A stretch of DNA of 64,000 nt from Desulfobacterales bacterium (lineage in GTDB: Bacteria; Desulfobacterota; Desulfobulbia; Desulfobulbales; JAGXFP01). The translations under genes were made by a program, and so were the position numbers. Each line of letters begins with the position of its first letter. Position 1 is the first letter of the stretch. The notes below the pieces were generated by a model. The model saw only the letters and a program-made list of their open reading frames with translations, did not search any database and was not told the DNA's origin. The DNA is taken from the NCBI GenBank assembly GCA_024637225.1, contig JAGXFP010000008.1:62001-126000 (forward strand). The letters are read 5' to 3'. Positions 51,458 to 61,200 of this stretch are shown piece by piece.

Positions 51458-51481
51458 GAACGGAACAATGCCGTTCCGTTC
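51458..51481 (+). promoter_or_regulatory. Perfect hairpin downstream of the riboswitch (possible expression platform)
   Basis: GAACGGAAC / GTTCCGTTC, 9 bp, loop AATGCC. There is no T-run after it, so it is not a classical terminator. Part of it can pair alternatively with GTTCCG at about 51426-51431, near the aptamer 3' side. Function inferred only. Confidence 0.4.
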
Positions 51482-51514
51482 CTGATTTAACGAGAATGGG
51501 AAGGGTAAGAGCTG

Positions 51515-52128
51515 ATGAAGTGCGTTACGAAACGGAGTTTTCTGTTTTTGGGGGATATCCTTTTGTCCGGGCCGGTCTTGGCCAACAAGCCTAGTCTGGA
51601 AGTTAACCTGAACGGTTTTCCCGGCAGTCCGCATTACAATCCTGACATCTATTGCAAAAACCCGGTTTCACCTGTTCTGACCTGTTGCTTGATCAGTTCG
51701 GGAAGCCGCTCCTGTGCTATTTCCTCTTCGTTCCTGAAGACGGGTCGGGTAGTGGAATCATGATGGAATCCGGCCCCGTGAAGGACAAAAAAGCCGAAAC
51801 CATCACCGCGCCGCAGGCCGCCGATCCCTGCTCGGCTCCGTGCTACCAAGATCCGGCGGTCGGCCAGATCCCTGCCTACCCAAATGGCGATAAGGTTTAT
51901 ACCCGTCTCCTTTCCGCTGCCCTGCTTATCGGCAATCCGCACTCGACCCTGACTTTTTCAATTTCTGATCCCATCACAACGTTCGATAGGCGAATCAACA
52001 GACCGGAGACCTTCGGCCCAGTGGCGGCCAAAAATTCCGTCCCTTCAAGAAGTCCATTCCCTTTGCCGATTCAGGCTGACTCTTTGTCAATGCATCGGTT
52101 TACCGCAGGGGGTAAAGGTTGGGTTTGA
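51515..52128 (+). pseudogene. Secreted protein ORF broken by a frameshift at a homopolymer A tract
   Basis: Two reading frames join to one plausible ~204-aa protein. The first (51515 onward) starts MKCVTKRSFLFLG...LSGPVLA, a signal peptide, then SLEVNLNGFPGSPHYNPDIYC. The second continues KPGFTCSDLLLDQFGKPLLC, YFLFVPEDGSGSG, up to the stop at 52128. The shift is at TGCAAAAACCC (51653-51663): one more A would restore the frame. It is therefore either a real inactivating mutation or a sequencing/assembly indel. Located between the riboswitch and the giant gene, it would be the first gene of the c-di-GMP-controlled unit. Family not recognised; cysteine-containing secreted protein. Confidence 0.5.
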
Positions 52129-52256
52129 GATTGAAGGATGTTCTCCTTACGCGCTTTCCGGGGCGACCGCCTCGATTACCCCGGGCTGCCGTGGAGATAT
52201 TGCTGCGGGGTGAGCACCGGGAGGCTGATTCGAACCGGAAGGGGAGGGATTTGTTT

Positions 52257-55200
52257 ATGGCTCATCCAGCCCTCGGCTTCAGATTAGGTTTGGCGCTGCT
52301 GCTCCTCTTCGCCCTGCTGCTGGGCATGACCGCTTCGGTCCAGGCGGCGGAAAAATTCTGCTCCGAATACGGCGGCGTCATCGACGGTGATGTGTTCGGT
52401 CCTTCTCCGGTCCAGGTCACCATCGACCAGACCTGCACGTTCAAGAACTGGCCGCGGTCGAATCCGCTGACCGCCACCATCAACTTCCAGACCAATGACC
52501 CTTCCATCTATCTGATCATCTTCGACAACGTCTGGTACGACGGCAACATGGCCTGCTCCAACATTGACCACAAGCTCTGGGTGGTTAATTCCGAGGAGGG
52601 CTCCTTCGCCGGCGCCTGTCAGGATATCATGATCCCCGCCGAGACCATCGCGAAGAAGAGCCCGGCCTTTTATGCCGCCGTCGGGGTGCCCTTCACCTAT
52701 ACCCTCACCCTGCCGGCGATGACCTATCCCGCCGGTGAACCGTCGCCAAACGATCTGGGCAGCATCGAGGTCCGGGACGATCTCGCCGCAACCGGCGCCG
52801 ATCTCACCATGCAGGGTTTGACCGCCTATTACCGGGAGAGCGGCACAGCTGTGGACATCGTCAATCTCGGCGACAACAAGAATCTTCACTTCACCCTTCC
52901 CAATCTCCCGGCCGGGGAGCAGATCGTGGTCGAGGTGACGGCGGTCCTCGATGACACGCCGGCCAACCAGCCGGGATTGTCGTTCACCAACACCGCCACC
53001 TGGCAATTTTCCAGGTGGATCGATCTCAACGAGAACGGCTTAAGGGAGGATAACGAATTCTTTAACCCCCTTCCGGGCGAGTCGGGGATCTCGGAGCCGA
53101 TGGTGATCGTCGAGCCCGAACTGGTGGTCACCAAGACGAGCGACGAAACGGCCCTGAACCTCGGAGTCATAGCGACCTTCACCGTCGACGTCCAGAACAT
53201 CGGCGGCGGCGAGGCCTGGAATGCCACGATCAGCGACGAGCTCCCTGACCTGCCCGCCGCCCCCGCTACCGGCATGTGCGATTACGACCCCAGCCCTGGC
53301 CTGACCGCGGAGATCTTCGCGGCCGACGGGATCACTCCTGTCTCCGGGGTTCTCCAGCCGGATACGGACTTCACCCTTGCCTACAGCGGTTGCGAACTCA
53401 GCCTGACCATGCTGTCGGAAAAGGGGGTGATCGGACCCTCGGAGCGGTTGCGGATCACCTATCAATCCCAGCTCGATCTCGATACCGATCCCGGCGCCGA
53501 CGGCATAGAACTTACCAACGTCGCCGGCGTCACCCGGTGGTTCAATGGCGGGAGCGGCAATCCCGACCGCCTGCAATACGACAGAACCCTTACCGACGGC
53601 ACCCCAGCCATCGTCGATCACCAGGACAGCCAGACCGTGACGACGGCCCTGGCCGGCTATTACTTCCAGAAAATCGTCCGGAATCTGACCAGTCAGGCGA
53701 ACCCGGCCGACACCGCCGCGCCGGGGGATACCCTGCGTTACAAGCTGCGCCTCTTCAATATCAGCGAGACGATCAACGCACTGACGATCAGCGACCCGCT
53801 AGGCCTGGCCAGCTTTGATCTGAACAGCTTTGCCATGGTCACTCCACCGCCCGCCGGGGCCGAATTTGATTTTGATCCCACCACCGGGCTGTTGGAGGTC
53901 TACGGCAGTCCCGACCCGTTTAACCTCACCCCCCCGGCCGAACTCGTGGTCGAGTTTGACATCACCCTGAAATCGACCCTCACCAGCTCCACCGTGGTCT
54001 CAAACCAGGCGGAGCTCACCGCCGGCTCTCTCAGCGCGGCCAGCGATGATCCCTACGTCAACGGCATCGCCCCGCCCGGCGAGCCGGCCGATCCCACCCG
54101 AGTGGTGATCCAGACCCCCGGCCCGCCGGCAAAGATGACCAGCCGGTCGAGTGCTACGATCGGCGAGCAGTTCGCCTACACCGTTACCGTGCCCGCGGAT
54201 CCCACCGCGGCCAACCTCTATGATGTGCGTATCCTGGATAACCTTGAAGACTCCGCGGCCGACCTGCGCTTTGTCGGGGCAAGGGTGGTTTCCGGCCACG
54301 GCTGGGCGTTGTCCAATACCGGCGGCGACACCGCTCCGGTTATCGAGGATACGATCACCGGCATCGATATCCCCTCCGGCAGCCAGGCGGTTATCGAAAT
54401 CACCGTGGAGCTGCTGAACACCCCCGTGAACCGAAGCGGCCTGATCTTCGCCAACACCGCTTCGTACACCTACAACCGGGTAAACGGAGTCGACGATCCG
54501 GTGGTTGGGGGCAGTGTGACCAGCCCCGCAATGACCGTGGTCGAACCGGAGGTCGCGGCGGTCGCCAAGACGGTGAGCTTCGTCAGCCCGGCGGACAAAA
54601 CGGCCAGCGATCCCGCCACGGTGGGCGACGTTCTCGAATATACGGTGACCGTTCCCAACAGCGGCGGCGCCACCGCCTTTGACCTCAACCTGGTCGACAC
54701 CCTGCCGGCGACCCTAGCGCTGGTCCCCGGTTCCGCTAGCGCCATCATCGACGGGGTCGCGGTTCCCGGCTTTATCGGAGAACCAACCGCCCTGCCCGAT
54801 ACCGGTCTGGTGTGGGGCCGCGAAAACGGGGACTCCACCCTCGACATCCCCGCCGGTAAGACGCTGGCGCTGACCTATCAGGTCACGGTCTTATCGGCGG
54901 CGGAGCCCTCCATCGTCAACCGGGTTTATGTAGATTGGAGCTCGCGGCCCGACGCCGATACCCAGGAGCGCACCGGCGAGGGCTGCCCGGCCTGGATCAC
55001 CCCGAATGACTACTGCCGGGGGCCGGCCACGGTCTCGGTCAGCACTTTAGACAACACTTCGATCGGCAAAGCGGTGTTCGAGGACAGCTATGCCGAGACT
55101 CCGGCCGCCGCCACCGATCCGGCCGTCCGGGTCGGCGATACGGTTACCTACGATCTGATCCTGAACCTGCAGGAATACACGACCCGGAATGTCGCGGTCG

Positions 55201-58200
55201 AGGATGCACTGCCCCCGGGCCTGGCGCTCGATAGCTTCAGCATCATCGCCGGCCCCGACTTCAGTTACCCGACTCCGCTTCCGATTGAACCGGCCGCCGG
55301 CGCCACCACCGCATTGCGCTGGGAGTTCGGCGACATCGTCAACCAGCCGAGCAGCGACGCCACCCCGATTGACCCCCTGGTGATCCGTTATGTCGCAAGG
55401 GTTGTCAGCGAGCCGCCCTCGGCCGGGGTAGCCTACGACACTTCCATTTCGCGTGACAACCTGGCGAAGCTCTCCTATACGGGCGGCGACCCTATTCTCT
55501 ATCCCGACCGCCTGACGGCGACGGCGCGGGTGGAGGTGCGACAGCCGCGGATGGCGCCGCTCACCAAGACGGATTACGGCGCCAATCGGGTCGGCACGGG
55601 CAGCGCCGACGATCCCTACCAGGTGGAGATCATCGCCGACACCATGAAATTCCGGCTCGAGACCTGTAACACCGGCCTGGCGCCGGCCTACAATCTGCTG
55701 CTCGGCGATCAGCTGGACGGTGAATTGAATGAAGCGAGCATCACCGGCCCGGTCGTAAAGATCGGTCCGGGAAGCGATCCGGCCGGAGCCGCCGTCGTCC
55801 CGGCCGCCGATTACACTTACACCCTGAGCGGCGGGCGGATGAGCTTCGCCTTCAGCGACGCCCGGCCGATCGATCCGAACGAATGCGTCTTTGTCGAATA
55901 CGAGATCGGCTTCGCCGCCGACATTCCCCCCGATACTCTCTGGCGGAACAGCGGACAGGTGGACGAGTATTACTCACTGCCGGGCCAAGCCGGCCGCATC
56001 TACGAAGCGAGCGAGCCCGCCGCGGTGTACATGAAGAACGTGCTGGCCCTTAATGTGCCGACCAAAGTCATTGCCTTGCCCGTCGCGCCGGAAAACACGG
56101 TGACCATCGGGGAAGAGGTCCATTACACCATCACGGTGCCGGGTGCGCCGGTCAACGCGGCCCTGAGCAACGTGGAGGTCTTCGACAGCCTCGATCCCGC
56201 CCTGGACTACCTGGGGGCCACGATCGCCGACTCCCTTGTCCTGATCGACAACACGGCGGCCGGCAGCCGGGAGGTGAGCCTCACCATCGCCGAGATTCCA
56301 GCCGGCCGGCAAGCGGTAATCACCTTGCGGGCGCGGGTGGCGAACGACGCCACTCCGGCTACCGACGCCGGGGACCTCTTCACCAACCAGGCCTCATATG
56401 TTTACGACGGGGTGACCTGGGAGAGCGCGGCCACGGAACAGCTGACAATCGTCGAGCCCCTGGTCGATGTGGAGAAAACGGTCACGCCGGAAACCGCCCC
56501 GCAGGCGGGCGACCTTCTGACTTATACGGTGGTGCTCACTGCCGCGCCGGGTCCGACCGCCTATGACCTCGAACTTGCCGACACCCTGAGCCCTGGCCTT
56601 ACCTACGTACCGCTCTCGGCGAACCTTGGCGAACCGACGATCACCGGCAATGCGGTAAGCGGCCAGACCCTGGCCTGGAGCGCCGGCCTAGATATCGCGC
56701 CAGGAACGCCGGTCACTGTCACCTATCAGGTGCGGGTAAACGGCGACGTGGCGATCGGCCAACCCTTGACCAACATCGCTACGGCCCGCTGGACCAGTCT
56801 GGATGGCGACTACCCCCATGAACGCAGCGGCACCGGAACCGCGCCGAACGATTACCTCGCCTCGGCCACCACCACCCTGGTCATCGGCGACGAAACGACC
56901 TTCGCAAAGGTGCGGGCCGACGACACCTATAATGGCGGCGTTGGCGATGTCCGCATCGGTGACCTGATCGAATACGAATTACGCCTGGGGCTCCAGGAAG
57001 GCAGCCATCCGGAGATCGTCGTCAGCGACACGCTGCCGACGGGACTACGGTACATGGAGATGGTCGGCGCCACCTATTTCGGGACGAACCCGGCCACCCC
57101 GCCCACCCCGAGCCTCAGCGGGCAAACCCTCACCTGGAACCTGGGCACGGTGGAAAACCCCGCTGACGGCGACCCGGGAAACGACTTCCTGGTCCTTCGC
57201 TACCGGGTCCGGGTGCTGAACGACGATATCCTGACCCAGAGCCCGATCAGCCAGACGCTGACCAACAACGCGACCCTTGCCTATACCGTGGGCGTGACCG
57301 GGGTGACGCGACCTGATGGGGCGGGGGTCACCGTGCTCCAGCCGATGCTGGAGGTGAGCAAGAGCGCAGCCCCGGCCAATGGCGACAGCGTGGTCGATGC
57401 CGGCGAGATCATCACCTATACCATCGATCTCGTAAATAACGGCGCGGCACCCGCCTATGACACCAGACTGCTGGACACCCTGCCGGTCGGGTTGCGCCAG
57501 GACGGGGTGTCGACCAGCGGTATTATACTGGTCGACAACTCCACCTCGGCCGAAACCGCGCTGGCAATTTTCGACCCGGTCTACAGCCCCGCCACCGGCG
57601 GTGCCGTCTGGAACTTCGACACCGCCACTCCGGACGCCTACACCATTCCGCCGGATCACACCCTGCAGGTAAGCTACACGGTGAGAGTCGACAGCGACGT
57701 CGCCGCCGGCCTCACCCTGACCAATACCGCCCAGGCCGCCAATTACTACTCCTTCGACAACGACGAGGTGCCGGTAAACGGCAGCGCCGATCACCGCGAG
57801 GAGTACGCCAGCGCCCCGGCCCAGGCGGCGGTAACAACCTCTACCCCGGGCGCCCTGAGCAAGGCGGCGACCCGAACCGCCGCCGCCATCGGTGAAGAGT
57901 TCACCTACCTGATCACCGTGCCGGCGGCGCCGGTCGCGACGGCGCTGCATGATGTGCGGATCTACGACAATCTGGCCGGGGCCGGGGCCGATCTGCGCTT
58001 TATCGGCGCGGAGGTCGTTTCCACCGACAGCTGGTCGGGGACCCTGGCCGGCAGCGTCAATGCGGGTCTGGTCGAGATCAGGGCCGACGGCGGCGCCATT
58101 GCCATCGCCCCTGGCGAGCAGCTAGATATCATGGTGACGGTCGCGCTCCTCGACACGGAGCTCAACATGACCCCGGGGCTCAGCTTCACCAACCGCGCCT

Positions 58201-61200
58201 GGTACACCTATAGTAACGGCACCACCACTCTGGGCGGCGATGCCGTGACCGGCGACACCTCGGACAGCATGACCGTCGCCCATCCCGCCATGACCCTGAG
58301 CAAGAGCGGACCGGTCCCGGCCCTGATGCGGATCGGGACGCCGGCCAACTTCACCCTCGATGCCCAAAACAGCGGAGAAAGCGAAGCCTGGCAGGTGACG
58401 CTTACCGACTGGCTGCCCGACCCGGCGCCGGGCGGGATGTGCGAGGCCGGGGTGAACAACATCACCGCGACCATCTACCAGGCGGACGGAACGACCCCGG
58501 TCCTGGCGCTGAACCTGGGGGAGCACTATGACACCGCTTTTACCCTCTCAGCCACCGCATCCCGCTGCGAGTTGGTCCTGACCACCAAGGGTGCGGCCAT
58601 AGTCGCCCCCGGGCAGCGTCTGATTGTGACCTTTGAGGCCGCCCTCGATAAGGACAACATTGACGCCACCACCCTGACCAACATCGCCGGCGTCAGCCAA
58701 TGGCACAGCGCCGACCCGGCCGGCGAGATCCACCACGCCTATGACGCTGCCCTCACCGACGGCACGGTGGGAACGGTCGATCACCAGGATGCCTATCAAG
58801 TCACGGTGCAAGGGGCGATCCTCAGCGCCGAGAAGACGGTGACCAGGCTGGTTGCCGATCAGGCGGGCACGCTTACCGAGCTGCCGGGGAGCACGGCAAA
58901 CCCGGGCGACCGGCTGCGCTACGCGATCACCATCCGGAACACCACTGATATTCCCCTGAGCGATTTTTCGCTGCGCGATGAACTCGACGGCCTGAACGAT
59001 GTGCCGATGTTCCAGGCGACCTCGGTCGGAAACGTCGAAGTCCCCGCCGGAGTCACCTACACCACAAGCGATAACGTTTTATTCGTCCACGGCCTCGATA
59101 TCGGACCGAACGAAAGCCTGAGTGTGGTTTTTGAAGCCCTTCTGGTACCGGTGATCGACAGCACCACCGTTGTCCTGAATCAGGGGGGGCTCGAACTTGG
59201 CGGGGTTCTCCTCGGGCTGACCGACGATCCGACTCTGCCGGGCGCTGTGGACCCCACCGCGACACTGATCGAATCCGCGCCGGCCTTCGAGGTGTGGAAG
59301 ACCTCAGAGGATATGAGCGGCGACCCGGATCTGCTCCTGGCCGGCGACACCCTCCGTTATACGATCACGGTAAAAAATATCGGCAATGAAAACGCCGTCA
59401 ACACCATGCTGCTCGATCAGATCCCGGCCAACACGAGCTACCTGCCCGGCAGCACCACCTTAAACGGCAGTCCGGTTGCCGACCCGGCGGCCGGCATCTC
59501 GCCGCTGGGGGAAGGTCTGCCGATCAATGCGCCGGATGACGGGACGGCCGGGGCGATGGGGGCCGGCTCCAACCAGGCCACGGTCACTTTCGATGTCGTA
59601 ATCAATAGTGATGCGGTCGACGGGGCGATAATCGCCAACCAGGGCTTCGTCAACAGTGATGGCTCCGGCGGTGGACCGCAACCCGAAGAGCCGTCCGACG
59701 ATCCGGCGACCCCGGTCCCGGATGATCCGACCCGGAATGTCGTGGGCGACCTGCCGCTGGTCGACGCCCATAAGACCGTGCAGATCCTGGTCGACCGGGG
59801 GTCAAACGGGTTCGTCGATCCCGGCGACGTGCTGCGCTACACCATCGCCATCAGCAACGGAGGGGCGGCGCCTGCCCATGGGGTGGTCTTCATCGACCCG
59901 GTACCCGCCGACACCACTTATGTAGCCGACTCGGTCCACTTGAACGATCTTGCCGTCGGCCCGTCGGACGGCGGGATTTCCCCGCTGATCGCGGGCATCG
60001 CGGTGAGTTCTGCCGACCTGACCCCGTCGCTGCCCGGCCCGGGCGACGGGATCCTCCCGCCCGGCTCAACCGCGGTGATTTATTTCGACGTCGAGGTAAA
60101 CGCCGGGGTCGCCCCGGCCACCGTGATCAGCAACCAGGGCACCGTGAAAACCAACGAAAGGCCCGACGAGCCGACCGATGTCGACGGCATCGACTCCAAC
60201 GGCGACCAACCCACCCGAATCATAGTCGGCGATCTCCAGCTCCTCTCGGTGACCAAGGAGGTCACGGTCATCGGCGGCGCCGAGGCGGGCGGCCAGTTGG
60301 AGTACCTGATCCGGGCGACCAACATCGGCAGCCTGCCCGCCACCCGGGTGACGGTGATCGACGATCTGGCTCCCCTGGCCGGGCAGGCCTCCTACATTGC
60401 CGGTTCGGGACGCCTGAACGGCGCCGCGGCCGGGATCGCTTATACGGCTGAGCTGCTCACCGCGGACTACGGGGTCATTTACGGGGAGCTGCCTCCGGGC
60501 GCCAGCGCCGTGGTCCGTTTCCGGGTTCAAATCGAGGCAGTCCTGCCGATCGGGACGACCATCGCCAACACCGGGGTCGTGAGCTGGAGCGACCCGGCTC
60601 AAAGCGCCTCCGCCACAGTATCCCTCGACCTGGGAGGCACGCCGGGCAGCGCCATCCTGGCCGGCCGCATCTGGCATGACGCCAACCTGGATAAGCTTTC
60701 CGACCCCGAGGAACGCCGCTTTGAGGGCTGGTCGGTCGAACTCTACGGGAGCGACCGCCTGCTGGCCACGGTGGCAAGCGACGGTGACGGCGGCTACCGG
60801 CTTAGTGGCCTGATCCCCAACCAGGACGGCTCGAAACCCTACGAACTGCGTTTCCGCGCTCCCGGCGCCGGAGCCGAGACGCCGTCACTAGGCACCGCGG
60901 ATTCGCCCTTCATTAACGGCCCCCAGCGGATCGACGCAATTACCGTCGCGTCGGGGGAGAATCTAACGAACCTCAATCTACCGCTCTGGCCGAACGGTAC
61001 GGTCTATAATTCGGTTGTCCGCGTCCCGGTTGCCGGGGCCCGGCTGACGATGCTGAACGGCTCAACCGGCGCGCCTCTGGCGGCCGGCTGTTTCGACGAT
61101 CCGGCCCAGCAGGACCAGGTCACCACCGGCTCCGGTTTCTACAAGTTTGATCTGAACTTCAGCGATACTGCTTCCTGCCCGGCGGGCGGCGGTTATCTCA

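Noticed and set aside
51307-51594. 95-codon frame starting inside the riboswitch
   Set aside because: It translates the structured aptamer RNA; coding is incidental.
51653-51663. Programmed -1 ribosomal frameshift at the A tract
   Set aside because: The site C AAA AAC is not a canonical slippery heptamer and no strong downstream pseudoknot was seen; an indel is simpler.
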